From Ailurus styani (taxonomy: Eukaryota; Chordata; Mammalia; Carnivora; Ailuridae): a stretch of 64,000 nt of DNA. Below are positions 37,488 to 48,567 of this stretch, in pieces. How positions within the stretch are numbered: position 1 is the stretch's first letter; each line of letters opens with the position of its first letter. The position numbers were made by a program, and so were the translations under genes. The notes beneath the pieces were generated by a model. It was not told where the DNA came from. It did not search any database and worked only from the letters and a program-made list of their open reading frames with translations. The stretch is from the NCBI GenBank assembly GCA_002007465.1, contig LNAC01000032.1, positions 2,480,286 through 2,544,285 on the forward strand, in the 5' to 3' direction.

Positions 37488-37620
37488 TCAAATAAGGTGC
37501 CTGTGGTGCAGCCATCGCATGCAGTCCATCCTCTCACCCCCCTCATCACGTACAGCGACGAGCACTTTTCTCCAGGATCACACCCCTCACACCTCCCATC
37601 AGATGTCAACTCCAAACAAG
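37488..37620 (+). CDS. LEF1: LEF1 exon IV, regulatory domain with NLK sites
   Basis: 133-bp internal exon between acceptor TTTGCAG and donor CAAG|gtgaga, entered in phase 0 and left with one base. It encodes 44 residues from SNKVPVVQPSH to PSDVNSKQ, human LEF1 residues 139-182 by my count. This is the start of the context-dependent regulatory region after the beta-catenin-binding N terminus, where TLE/Groucho corepressors and ALY act in the nucleus. Two proline-directed sites are visible, L-T-P and F-S-P. They correspond to T155 and S166, reported targets of Nemo-like kinase, which lowers DNA binding by LEF1. Compared with the human protein as I remember it, SHIPSD reads SHLPSD here. The next exon is 5.6 kb away. 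Identity is very secure because all later exons follow in frame. Confidence 0.97.
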
Positions 37621-37852
37621 GTGAGAGACCCTGCCTTCCTAGGCCTTTCTTGATAAGTGAGGAGCCACATCTCATCAGCCCATTGCCTTTATAGGTGTCT
37701 TTGTTCTATGTCACTGTGTGGATCAAAATGTCTTTGTAGGAGACAAGTAATTAACTTGATAGCAGTTTTTTATAAGCCCACAAGAATTTGTTGTTGCTTC
37801 TTTTATTTCTCAGGATTTAAAAAAAGAAGAAGAAGAAAAACATAAAAGGATT

Positions 37853-37878
37853 ATTTTCAAAGTTACAGCTTTGAAAAT
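37853..37878. promoter_or_regulatory. Candidate paired LEF/TCF motif (inverted repeat)
   Basis: ATTTTCAAAG, six bases TTACAG, then CTTTGAAAAT: two perfect 10-bp arms. Each arm holds the core CTTTGAA/TTCAAAG recognised by LEF/TCF HMG boxes. Site use is not shown; this is a motif observation 233 bp after exon IV. Confidence 0.35.
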
Positions 37879-38790
37879 CTGGGATCCACAGTATAAACCA
37901 GTATGTTGTACAGATATACTAAAAATTCAATCCTCAGTGCCCCCCTACAGTCTTCAGTTTTGCATGTACAAAGTGTTGACGGTAGTGTTAGAAAAATGTT
38001 AGAAAAGGGACAAAATAGGAGATTTTTACTTCAAATATTATGTTTTTAAGTCTTTTGTGATTTCTTTTCATTTCAGTCCTTATGTTTTATCCTTTTATTT
38101 ACCAGCACCAACTTAGATAGAATAATCAAGTACAAAACCATCTCTGTTTAAAGTCAAAGTAACATGGTACCTGTTTTACTTCTCTTCATTATTACCCAGT
38201 TCTGCTTCTTTATCATTTACAGAAAAACGTAAAGCGTAAGAGGTCTGAAAAGTCAGAATGCCTGATTTCTCTAACCTGATGGGTATAAGTGTGCGTTGGT
38301 TGTAGGACTCAGTGCTCTGGTTTCTCCAAGCCTTCTGGTTCAATCTGCTTAGAGCACACTTTGAGGATGAATTTGTTCACAGGGTGGCCTTTTTTCTCTC
38401 CATGTACATACACACTTGGACCTCAGCAGGATCTTTAGAAGTTCAAAATAAAAGATCCTATAGAACCGTGTGAAGGCAGAGAATGTAAATGTGTAAAATC
38501 TGCCATCACCAGCATTTCACCCTTTTATCCAGCCCAACCTTTGACCCACTGTGGACAATAAAATTTTTAAGTGTAAAAAAAGAGTGGAGTTCAGAGCCTG
38601 GGTGTTTTTTCCATGACTATGAGCTCTTGTAGGTTAAATCTGTAATGCCTTCATTTCTATCCATTGTTAAAACAGACAGCTTATTTCAGGACTTAGTCAC
38701 TGTTGGACTTTGGCTTGAATGAAGGTATGTACCTTTACCAAGGGAAGGTAAGAATCACCTCTGCAGATGTGTCTGGGTTTGTCTCTGTTT

Positions 38791-38961
38791 TTTTGTTTTG
38801 TTTTGTTTTTAAGATTTTATTTATTTATAACAGAGATAGCAAGAGGTAGAGAGGGAACACAAGCACAGGGGAGCTGGAGAAGGAGAAGTGGTCTCCCCAC
38901 TGAGCAGGGAGCCCGATATGAGGCTCGATCCCAGGAAGCTGGGACCATAACTCCAGCTGAA
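38791..38961 (-). mobile_element. CAN SINE, 5'-truncated
   Basis: Minus-strand copy that stops at CCAGCTGAA and lacks the tRNA-like first 35-40 bp. Flanks GGTTTGTCTCTGTTTT and GGTTTGCCTCTGTTTT are a duplication with one mismatch, so the truncation occurred at insertion. Confidence 0.93.
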
Positions 38962-40429
38962 GGTTTGCCTCTGTTTTATTCCTCATTTCCAGTCCTTCCT
39001 CTGCTTCCCTTTTATCAAGGACCTCCAAAGAATAAGAAACATCCAAGATAGATCGGGGGTCATATGGTGAGAAAGGGAACTAAGATAAGGTATTTTAGGA
39101 CGAAGATGAGGTTTAAGAGGGAAGATCATGACCTTGGTCATGGTGATTTCAAGGCCCTTATAGATATCTGGAGGGAAAGAAGGAGTAGATAATTTATGGG
39201 TCACCATCCCAGAGCAGTATCTGAGCTAGAGATACATATCTGGGAACCTTAAAGCTGCAGATGATAGTTAAAGATAGATGTAAAAGCTTCAAACAAGCTA
39301 CTAGCAAGAAGAATTTAAGAATTTTTTTACTTGTTTTTAAACCATTTATTTAATAATTGCATAGTGCTTACTATGTCCTAGACCCTGTTTTAAGCACTTT
39401 TGAAACAAACTTATTTAAAACAATAACACATGATGGTTCAATAGCTTTTTTCTTTCAAGAATTCTAGGACTGTTCTGTTTTTTAAAAAGACAAGTTCTTG
39501 ACTAGCTACCAATTACATTTATATTTTCTCTTCTGTTTCCATCTCTTCTGCTGCCCTGCCTTATTTTGTCTTACTAATTGTAATTTATATCATTGCGTCT
39601 CAAAAAAAAATTTTTTTTTTTTAGTTTTTAAACAAACACTCTAGAACTAGAGAAAGAACAAGTGGGCATGATCAGAAAATTGCATATTCTTTGAAGTCCT
39701 TATTTTGGCCTAAATATTTGTGTGATTTTTGCATTCTATTCTATATACTGTATTTGTTTTAATATAAAGTCCTGTTTTTAATTACTCTTTTGCAAACAAA
39801 GATTTTACATACCTTGTCACCATTTATCTCTGGGGATGTGTAAACTTTGGTTTGAAAAGAACTAATTTACATGATTTGGGGTTTGTATCATTCCAGTTGG
39901 TCATATTCATCACCAAAAAATAAGTGAAAAAGCTCACTAGGTCTCTTGCTTTTACTCTCTCTCTACCAGCCTTTTTAGTTGTATCATGTAGCTAACCTAG
40001 TTAGAATGTGGTGGTACTGAGATCAGACTAATTTCGAAGTCCCTAGGAGGCTGGTTAGTTTTATTTAAAAGAAAAAAATAGTATCATGTGCATACTCTAA
40101 TGGTAGATAGAACTATCGAATAAATATAAATTGTTTGTCAGCAGAACTCATTCTCATTCGTCAGAAAATAACTAGGTTAATTTCATAGTAGGAGCACATT
40201 CATTTCACCCTCCTCCTGGTGTGTCGGTGTAAGATATGTGTGCGGTGTGGGTGGGAAAGGGAAAGGAAGCTAATGCCGGTCATTTTCTTTCATTATGTCT
40301 GGTAAAAATGTTAAAAAGAAAGAGATTTTGGGAAATACTAGGTTTCTATACCTCTTTATATCTTTGTATTACCCACTGTATCCTTATAAATGACCACAAA
40401 CCCTCACATAACACTTTTCTGTATTACAT

Positions 40430-40585
40430 GTATTCATGCATTTATTCCTCACAACAACCCCTATTCCATTTTTTCCTGATTTTAAAGAACAATAACGATT
40501 AAGTAGCTTCCTCAAAGATATGTAGCTTGTGAGTGGCAGAACTGATAGAGCCATACAAGTCTGATTCCAGAATCATGTCATCCAT
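40430..40585 (-). mobile_element. MIR SINE
   Basis: TATTCCTCACAACAACCCCT, GATTAAGTAGCTTCCTCAAA and GTGAGTGGCAGAACTGATAG fit a reversed MIR. Confidence 0.75.
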
Positions 40586-41529
40586 AATTATCAAAGTTAC
40601 TTATGAAAGTTTAAGAATTGTTAAGGCTATGCTGTGTCTAGCCTCTAGTGCATACAAAGTATTCAATAAATACTAGTTAAATGAAGGATGTGAAATGTCT
40701 GTTCAGTAGCATAGCAGTTGGTGGAGAGGCACAAACTTCTAGGATTGTAACGTAACAACAGGCCAAATAAAAAACACAGATCCATTTTCTGCTCATGTAA
40801 TGACCTAAGCCACATTATGTACTTGTATACACATGAAGTATATACATGCAGAATGGTTGGTAATATTGACCCAGAATGAAGAATGGGTCTGTTTAAACAC
40901 TTTTAATTTACTTGTTCATTTGTTCAGCCATTCAGAAATATTTATTGAGAGCCTCCTCTGGAGACAACCATAGTTTGATACCTAGATTGGTAAAACATCA
41001 TCTCTTTTTTCCAAGCAATATTATAAGCTCCTGCAGGAAATCATTTGCATAAACTAACTATAAAACAAAATGAAGAACACCTTATGTACCATGTTAACAG
41101 TACAAATAAAATACTGTAAATTCAAACAAGGAGGAAGGATTTCTCAGAGCTCTACACATTAGAGAGGCATATTGGAAATGTGAGTAGAAATTTATTCAGT
41201 AAAAATCATCAAATTAAATACCAGCATAGAACTAGAATGTAGCAGGTGCTAGTAAGCAAATGTAGTTTTCTCTTTCCTCCTTTGAGCAGTAAACCCAAAT
41301 CCAACAAGTTTTTACCATGTTCGGTTGCAACCCTCCTCCTCCTACCCAGAATCACTGCCGCAGGGTTCCAGGCTTACCTGGAACATGGACGAGAGTGGAG
41401 AGCAAGATTTTAGGCTTGTCTGCACAGAGAATGTGCTTGCAAGCAAGTTACCTGTGTCCCGGTAATATAATTCCAGGAAAATACATATTTTTATGTACCC
41501 GAACAGGATGCCTGAGTCATCAGTAACCA

Positions 41530-41605
41530 TTCCAGGTCTTGGTTTCTTCATCTGCAAAACAAAGGGATTAAAGTAGACATTTCTGGTAGTCTATGATCTG
41601 TGGTC
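41530..41605 (+). mobile_element. MIR SINE fragment
   Basis: CTTGGTTTCTTCATCTGCAA followed by AACAAAGGGATTAAAGTAG resembles the central MIR part. Confidence 0.5.
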
Positions 41606-41660
41606 ATGATTTTCAAGCTCAAATTTCCACAAAGTTTCCAAAGTTCTTCTGAGTTAGTCT

Positions 41661-41690
41661 GGTTGTTTGTTTGTTTGTTTGTTTGTTTTT
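41661..41690. repeat. (GTTT)n microsatellite
   Basis: About six GTTT units in intron IV. Confidence 0.9.
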
Positions 41691-43186
41691 AAACTGAGCA
41701 GTCCCCCTGCAGACCCTGAGGTTTGGGGAGGTTTCTGAATCTCAAACGTAGGGGAAGGAGAAGGTTGGCCCAGTGATTCTGATATGTCAAAAATCATCAT
41801 TGTAGGCTCCCTTAGATTCATCCCTACTGCCCAAACGTCCCCAGACCCAAGGGAAAAAAATCACAGAGTATGAAATTTGGGGTCCACTGTGACCCAAAGG
41901 TAGTGGTATTTCTAGCCAAAAAGGCAAGGGGGGTGGGGTTGAGGATTTGAGACAGTGTTTTAAAGAAAGCAAAACATGGGATAATCTCATATAAACTCTC
42001 TATTGAAGGATTAAAAACCTTCTTCCTATTAGAGTTGAGTAATAGTTTGTCCTAACTTCAGAGTTGAATTACTACCAACTTTGAAGGCCACACTTCTTAA
42101 GTCATTCCTCTATGTTCAAGACCTTAAATATCTTATAAGACCCAAATGAAACCCATGGGCATTTTAAACAGTAAAAAGGCAGAATAACTAAAGAACATCT
42201 TTCATATGCTCACCCAATTCCACATACCAGTCAGTATACAACCACTGAATGCATATTCTGGGTGTTAAACCTGGAAATGCATGCTCATATATGGAAGTGG
42301 CCTTTTAAGGCCAGATTAGCTATATAAATCAGGCTTTTTTCTAATCAGAATCACTTTCCCCCAAATACACTGAATCTAAGTTTTTAAATTTTGCATTTTT
42401 ATGCATGTGCCCCTTCTACTGTACCCAAGGTAAAATATAAACAAAGAGATGCCTTTTGGGACTAGGATTAGGTATAATCTTTAGGTGGTTTTTACAGTTA
42501 TAGGGGAGTGCGCCCCAGGGAATGTGAGCTCAAGAAACAATTTGGTGGCATTCTCATTTTCTGTGGAATACAACTAATCCAGAACAGCTTGACCTCGGAG
42601 CCCAGAGGACTCAACTTGATGAAGAGCTTAGTTGGAGCTGAAGTGGTAGAGACCAAATGAATCATATCAAGTGTGACCATTATGGGGCTGAAGATGATTC
42701 CTAATTAATCTTTGATCCTCTGAGGTATCACATTTCCCAAATCTATGTGTCCATAAGGGAGCCAGTGAAAATATGAAAGTGGCAATTTACCTAATCCTTG
42801 AGCACCATGACAGGCCATCCACTCATGAAGGCTGTCATTTTCCATTCTACACAAAAACAACTGTCTACCATTTTCTTAACCAAAGTGGAATAATGAGGGG
42901 AAACTAAATAATTTAAAAATCTTACTATGGTCACTGTTTTACTAGTAGCATATTTACTCTTTAAAGTGTTCCTCAGGATGTCCTGTTTTAGGACCTATTT
43001 TTTCAGATTTTGAAATCTTGAGAAAGGCTAACAAACTGACCGCAGTTAAATGCATCCAGTAAGCACTGTTTCATGCTAGACCTTAAGTATTAATGGCATA
43101 AAGCATTTTATTGCTTCTCTTTTATTCTTATAGTCCAATGTCCTGTGAATCTGAAAACTCTACTTCTCCATTGTTCTTTTGAACAG

Positions 43187-43277
43187 GCATGTCCAGACAT
43201 CCTCCAGCTCCTGAGATCCCTACCTTTTATCCCCTGTCTCCAGGTGGTGTTGGACAGATTACCCCACCTCTTGGCTG
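43187..43277 (+). CDS. LEF1: LEF1 exon V, proline-rich regulatory segment
   Basis: 91-bp exon after acceptor GAACAG and before donor GGCTG|gtaagc. The single base left by exon IV plus GC makes the first Gly codon. The exon then reads MSRHPPAPEIPTFYPLSPGG and continues to the first two bases of a Trp codon. The 30 full residues match human LEF1 183-212. Human has PAPDIP where this copy has PAPEIP, the same as I recall for mouse. The segment is proline/glycine rich with no catalytic residues and belongs to the regulatory domain upstream of the HMG box. The split TG|G codon matters: either exon VI or exon VII supplies the final G, so Trp213 is kept in both splice forms. Confidence 0.97.
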
Positions 43278-45060
43278 GTAAGCTCCTCCCTGCAGCCTTC
43301 TGTCAGGCATTTGAGCATATGTTCTTCTTTCCATTCATGGAAATTAGCTTTATGAATGATAACACTTGTGGAGTTGAAGAAATTTCACATCATCAAGCAA
43401 GGTGCTAACTTTATTTCATTTCAATTTGAAAGATTAAAAAATATATAGACTTTGAAATGGATTGAGTCCCTTTGCTAATATGTATAGAAAATGACTGTAG
43501 CATTTGCTTTGAAGCTTATAGTCTTATGGATTCAATTTGTGGCTTTGGGCATTTGTTATACCTATACACAGTGCTCAGTGTGGTTCTTCTTGTCTAGTTT
43601 TTTATGAACAACTTATTTTTGAAACAAACTTAGATACACTGAATATCCGTCTTTGCTTATAAAATGAGCAAGTGAAGGAAATGGCAACTCGAAATTCAAA
43701 AATACAAAAGCATCTTTTGGATGTTAATAAAGTAAGCACCAGTTTGAGTTCAGACAAGTGAAAAACTGATGTTTGGGCTTCCTTTCTTCAGAATCCAAAC
43801 ACTCTATATTTTGTTATTTGTATCTAAAAAATTCTTACTGCTGTTTTCAAAATTCTTTAAATTATAAAGATTAAGGAAAAGAAATATATTTTTGGAAGAA
43901 AGACTTTTACGTAACATCCGATTTTTATCGTGTTATTGTTAGCACACAGCTTACCCCATCCCACTCCCATTCCTTCTCCATCCCTCCCTCCCCACTGCTC
44001 ACTCCATGGGAAACACTGCTTCAACTTTAGCAGAGGAACCCTCTCTTTTCTTTCTCTGACCTTCTGTCCCCAAAGCCCCTATCACTATCCCAGTCCCTAC
44101 CTTGGCATCCTTATGTTATCTCTTCTTCAGCAAGAAGGGGTCATCCTGCCTTGGAAATTCCAGCTCTCTCTCTGTCTCTCTCTCTAGCACTAAATCTCCC
44201 AGTCAACTGTTTGAGTTTGATTATGCATACACTTTCAAACCGACATCAATTATTCTGTCTGAACTTACTACTTAGGGGCAGTAATCCTGTGCTGAGTGGC
44301 AGCTGGAAATAAAGATTGTGTAAATGAGAAATGTGAGATGTAGGGAAAAACAGAGAGAGATGGAATTCTTAGAGTGGAGAGGGAATGATTCCAATGAATT
44401 GATCTTTTATTTCTTTACTGTAGCATGGGTTTATGAAGGGGTGGGGAGTAGAGTGTTTTTAAAATATTTGTTCATTTTTTTTAAAGATTTTATTTATTTA
44501 TTTGAGAGAGAGATCAGATCACAAGTAGGCAGAGAGGTAGACAGAGAGAGAGGAGGAAGCAGGCTCCCCGCTGAGCAGAGAGTCTGATGTGGGCCTCGAT
44601 CCCAGGACCCTGAGATCATGACCTGAGCTGAAAGCAGAGGCTTTAACCCACTGAGCCACCCAGGCACCCTATTTGTTCATTTTTATATAAATTTTTCCCC
44701 TCTTTCTTTCCTTCCCTGAAGTTCTCAAAGATTCTGCAAGGAGTATTTCACCATTCTCATGGTTCTGTTATATTCAGTAAAGGTGTTATATGTCTATGTT
44801 GTTGAAAGCATTAGTGGGGTCGGGAGAGAGGAAGGGGTAAAAGGTGGACCAGTTTGCTTTTCAAGTTGAGGGTGGGAGATTTTCTTCAAGGGAAACGGTG
44901 CTTTGATTGGGTGGAGGGTAACTGAAGAAATGCCGTGCTCTGTAATTACCCCCACGCAGTTCTTTTTGAATACCTCCCTCTTCTCCCCTCACCAAACTCT
45001 TATTGCTGGTTGGTAACTCGTGTTTTGTCATTGATGGGTTCCTTTCTTCTGTGACCTCAG
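43278..45060 (+). other. LEF1: LEF1 intron V
   Basis: 1.8 kb with gtaagc and GACCTCAG ends. It contains one young minus-strand SINE at 44480-44669. The remainder is AT-rich with a CT-rich block at 43960-44190, and I see no gene. Confidence 0.9.
44480..44669 (-). mobile_element. CAN SINE, young mustelid-type subtype
   Basis: Minus-strand copy with CACAAGTAGGCAGAGAGGTA. Perfect 15-bp duplication TATTTGTTCATTTTT at 44465 and 44670. It lies about 390 bp before exon VI. Confidence 0.96.
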
Positions 45061-45144
45061 GCAAGGTCAGCCTGTATATCCCATCACGGGAGGATTCAGG
45101 CAACCCTATCCATCCTCACTGTCAGTCGACACTTCCATGTCCAG
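45061..45144 (+). CDS. LEF1: LEF1 exon VI, alternatively skipped 84-bp exon
   Basis: Exactly 84 bp between acceptor GACCTCAG and donor CCAG|gtaggt. It supplies the last base of Trp213, then QGQPVYPITGGFRQPYPSSL and on to DTSMS, and the first two bases of Arg. The length is a multiple of three, and entry and exit phases are equal, so skipping keeps frame and removes 28 residues. This agrees with the known LEF1 isoform lacking residues 214-241. The segment is part of the context-dependent regulatory domain. The donor gtaggt is weaker than the gtaagt of exon VIII, which may favour optional use. The coding sequence is intact. Confidence 0.97.
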
Positions 45145-47287
45145 GTAGGTGGAGGTGGAAACCGGGCACCCCAGGACAAGTTGCTCCTCTTGCGCTTGCA
45201 TTTTGTGCGCCTCTGCTTGCCTCTCGGTCGGCTAGGAGGGTGCATAACTCAGCCGCGCGTCTGTCTGTGCAGTGTGCCTGGCTCCCACACTAGGTGTCGC
45301 AGAGATTCCTGGGTAGGAGCCAAACGCTGCACCCCCCCCCCCAGCACCAGCCACACCCCATGGGGAGATGGACACAGCAACACCTGGGAAACTGTGCATC
45401 TGAAAGAATTCACTGCCACCTGACTGTGGGATGTGAAACGCCCTGAAAGCAGACATTCTAAAAAGAAGAAGAAAGAAGAGCTTGTTTGATTCAAAATATG
45501 CTGGGAGTGGGGAAAGGGGGAGGAGAAAGACTGGTCTGGTCTGAGTTCTGTAATTTGCTTTCTTTGGGGAAAGTTGTATCCATTTAATGTGACAGTGTCT
45601 GAAATGCCCAGATAGTCGAGAGTCTTCCTGGACCAAGGCTGTCAGAAGAGAAAGAGCGGTGCTTATTGGCTGTCAGGCCAGGTGGGGTGTGTGTCCTAGT
45701 GTGTGAATCAGGCCCTGTGTGGACGTGTTGTAGTTCAAGCGAAGCTCTGTGAGGTCTGCCATGCCACACTGCTCTGTGTTACTGCTTTTGCTTCTGGAAA
45801 GGATGGCGTCTGTGCTTGATGTACACACACATTTGTGCATCATCTGTGTTTTTGATGTGGCTTTTTCAGGGGAGCTAGCCTCATTGTGCTGGAAGCCAAA
45901 CTGTTGGGCTAGTAGTAATTGGTTGGGAATCTTCACTTTTGATTGTATAGGTATGAAATCTGCAATTTCTGTGGTGAATTTCAGCTTTTTAAAAAATCAT
46001 TATTTGCTCAGCAAATTGGAAATCTAGCTGGGAATGAAATTAATATCCTTCCCCCAAAATATATTTTTACACCTTTTAACATTATAAGAATTCTCTGGTG
46101 ACAGGATTTCCTCCCATGCGAATAACCAGCATCCTGTATCTTTGCAAATGGTACTTCATCAAAATATTTGTATTTTTCCCGTGCCTCCTTAATTTTTAAA
46201 AATTTGTTTCTCATCCAAGCAGAGTTCCTTCTTTCCTTCCCAGATGCAGGAATTAATTGTGCTGGCTGCCATAAAAGACCTGAGAACATTGTTCTTGTTG
46301 AATTAAATGTTCACTTTAGAACAGTTGGAAAAGCAGGGCACCTGGTTGCCCAGTCGGTAGAGCATGCAACGCTTGATCTCAGGGTCATGAGTTCAAGCCC
46401 CTCGTTGTGTGTGGAGCCTGCAAATCGATCAGTCAATCCATTTGAAACACCCAAATTTCTAAAGCCTATTCAAATTCATCCAACGCATTTATTGAAAGTA
46501 CTTTTATTTTTCTTGCATGGCAGTTGCCCTTCTTTGTCCTGTTTGGTGGTGGATAGTTTAAGATTTTTTTTTTATGCTCTACCAAGTATACTCGGGAGAA
46601 AAGCCTTTAGTGTGTGTAGTTTTTACCTGGTGCAGAACTGTACCTTTTCCTTAATTTTATTATCTGTTTTCCATAAGATGAGATCTTTCAAATAGTACTT
46701 TCTTTCTGTGTAGAAGATTATTTTAGAAGGCCCTGATGGCAACTTTATTAAACTTGGGACTGAAAACAAACTTCCTGAGCCTTATTTTCTCAGTTGTTCT
46801 CTCCAGATATCAATAAAGAAGCCAGTCATCTGAGAAGACTTAATGTGACAGTTTGCTTAGCAGAGATATTTTAATGTGCTGTCTTTAGCTTTCATTTAAA
46901 ACTCATTTAAAAAGCTAAATCTTAATAAAATGTTATGTTTCCAGCAATTACTGAAATTCTTATTTGAAAACTGCTTTGCAAGAAAATTGACTTTTCTTTT
47001 TTTTTTTTTTTTTTAATTCTACGACCTAGAGCCTTCTCAGGAAAAAATGTCTGATTCTGTTAGTTTGAAAAAAATTTTGTTATACAAGGAATTAGTATAA
47101 ATATTTACACTTGAATACAGAGAGAAATTAATTATTGGCCAATACTGATTCCTAGTTAATTCTCCTGTGTATAAAGATGTGTTTTCACTTTCAGCCAATA
47201 GCAGTTAGTGGATTGTTTCAGAATTCTGCCTCCTTTGTGCTACAAGAGCCACTAGTACATATGTTTTCCTTTCTTTCCTTCTTTCAG
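45145..47287 (+). other. LEF1: LEF1 intron VI
   Basis: 2.1 kb with gtaggt and TTTCAG ends. It contains a C-run at 45331-45343, a short tRNA-like SINE at 46336-46425 and a long T-run near 46995. The open frame at 46168-46695 runs straight through that SINE and is not a gene. Confidence 0.9.
46336..46425 (+). mobile_element. Short tRNA-like CAN SINE fragment
   Basis: GGGCACCTGGTTGCCCAGTC with GGTAGAGCATGCAACGC and a B-box-like GAGTTCAAGCCCC, the tRNA-like head only. No CT body is visible and the tail is decayed. It is a SINE and not a functional tRNA gene: there is no folded acceptor or anticodon arm that I can complete. Confidence 0.85.
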
Positions 47288-47410
47288 GTTCTCCCATCAT
47301 ATGATTCCTGGTCCTCCTGGCCCCCACACAACTGGCATCCCTCATCCAGCTATTGTAACACCTCAGGTCAAACAGGAGCACCCCCACACTGACAGCGACC
47401 TAATGCACGT
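47288..47410 (+). CDS. LEF1: LEF1 exon VII, SUMO site and linker to HMG box
   Basis: 123-bp exon between acceptor CTTTCAG and donor CACGT|gtgagt. It completes the Arg codon (or Trp213 if exon VI is skipped) and encodes [20 protein letters not shown], then a stretch ending TDSDLMH plus two bases of Val. The motif V-K-Q-E fits the SUMO consensus PsiKxE and corresponds to the lysine near 267-269 reported as modified with PIASy, which sends LEF1 to nuclear bodies. The acidic TDSD stretch leads into the basic segment before the HMG box. No unusual residue is seen. Confidence 0.97.
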
Positions 47411-48404
47411 GTGAGTAGGCCTCTGATTTCACCTGTGAGTGCCCGAACAGACCCGAGGACTTACACTCGACTTCTTCTTGTGGTTGTGGAGCTTTCCCCC
47501 CTCTCTTTTATTATGCAAATCGGTGTGTCTCTGCCTTGGTAGTTCTGCCCCCTGAGGACTTGAAGCAGCTTGATTCTCATTGCACTGATTTTAAGATTGG
47601 AATGGAGCACAGACCTCAAAAGATCAAGGGACCTTCACCAAAACGGAGTAACCCTCCCAAGTGTGGGCACTGAATAATCTTGAGCCGCTTAGCAGTTACT
47701 GCCAGGTTTTAATTGGGTTCTGACTATTGCACCTGATGGTCCCTGAGGGAAGTAGACTGGGGGGCTCCATGCATTTCCTTCTGGACATGCACTTAACCTG
47801 CTTCAGAAGCACAGAATTCAAGGGCAAGGGGCAGACCAAGCCCAGGATCCCCTATCAGGTCAGGGTTGTCTCAGGCTGTTACAGCAGGACTAAATCCCTG
47901 AAGAGATCAGTAATTGAATTCCTTAATCTAGGGTCTGGAGGCCATGGCAGGAGGACCGGGTCGCAGGGGACATCTGATAGTCCAGAAGACCCCTGCACGT
48001 GCAGGCAAAGCCAGCATGCACTTGTTCAGGGGAGACGGTCTAAAGTTTCATTAGCTTCTCAGAGGGGCCCTTGACCCAAGAAGCTAAGAACATCTGTTCC
48101 GAAAGAGAAATAACCACCCATACCTGTGTTCAGCTTTTCTTGAGGTAACCAAGGAGCTCAGGCTCAGGCCCCATTTGGCGTCAAACACTTGTATAGCTAC
48201 AGGTCAACTTTCTCAGACCAAAGGGTCCCTACTCCTCCTGAGTTTTTCTAATCTGATGCTGTTCTGGGTGCTTGTAGAGCTGCTTAGAGGGTTGTCCCCG
48301 CCTGAGTTTGGTGACATGAACAGATGCTCTGCTTCTCTCCTCCCGTGTCCTCCTTCCCCTGTTCCTCCCTCCCCATGCCCCGCACCATCCCAACCACCTT
48401 TTAG
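47411..48404 (+). other. LEF1: LEF1 intron VII
   Basis: 0.99 kb with gtgagt and TTTTAG ends and no recognisable repeat. It contains an octamer motif ATGCAAAT at 47513-47520, about 100 bp after exon VII. I see nothing else. Confidence 0.9.
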
Positions 48405-48567
48405 GAAGCCTCAGCATGAACAGAGAAAGGAACAGGAGCCAAAAAGACCTCACATTAAGAAGCCTCTGAATGCTTTTATGTTATACATGAAAGAAATGAG
48501 AGCGAATGTCGTAGCTGAGTGTACCTTAAAAGAAAGTGCAGCTATCAACCAGATTCTAGGCAGAAGG
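48405..48567 (+). CDS. LEF1: LEF1 exon VIII, first part of HMG box
   Basis: 163-bp exon between acceptor CCTTTTAG and donor AAGG|gtaagt, the most canonical donor of the set. After completing Val it encodes [20 protein letters not shown], then [12 protein letters not shown] and a stretch ending INQILGRR. The HMG box starts at about [18 protein letters not shown] and its first helix and part of helix 2 are here. HMG box proteins bind the minor groove and bend DNA sharply; the PLNAFMLYM core carries the intercalating Met. The triplet AANV in ...[10 protein letters not shown] matches LEF1, where TCF7L2 has K in place of N. An open frame runs upstream of the exon into the intron from 48175, but nothing in it resembles LEF1, so it is not coding. 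Confidence 0.98.

Larger units (their letters stand above)
37621..43186 (+). other. LEF1: LEF1 intron IV
   Basis: 5.6 kb between exons IV and V, beginning gtgaga and ending GAACAG. It contains one 5'-truncated minus-strand SINE at 38791-38961, MIR pieces near 40430 and 41530, a GTTT run near 41661, and a perfect inverted repeat with LEF/TCF cores at 37853-37878. The rest, especially 39000-40400 and 41700-43180, shows no repeat I recognise. Confidence 0.9.

Noticed and set aside
46336..46425. Possible tRNA gene with A- and B-box-like parts
   Set aside because: It is the head of a carnivore SINE. The boxes are diverged and a full cloverleaf cannot be drawn.
46168..46695. 175-codon open frame on the plus strand
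   Set aside because: It passes through the SINE at 46336-46425 and ends in AT-rich intron. Not a plausible gene.
48175..48404. Open frame continuing upstream of exon VIII into intron VII
   Set aside because: A clear acceptor at 48403-48404 precedes the LEF1 frame, and the upstream residues have no match in LEF1.
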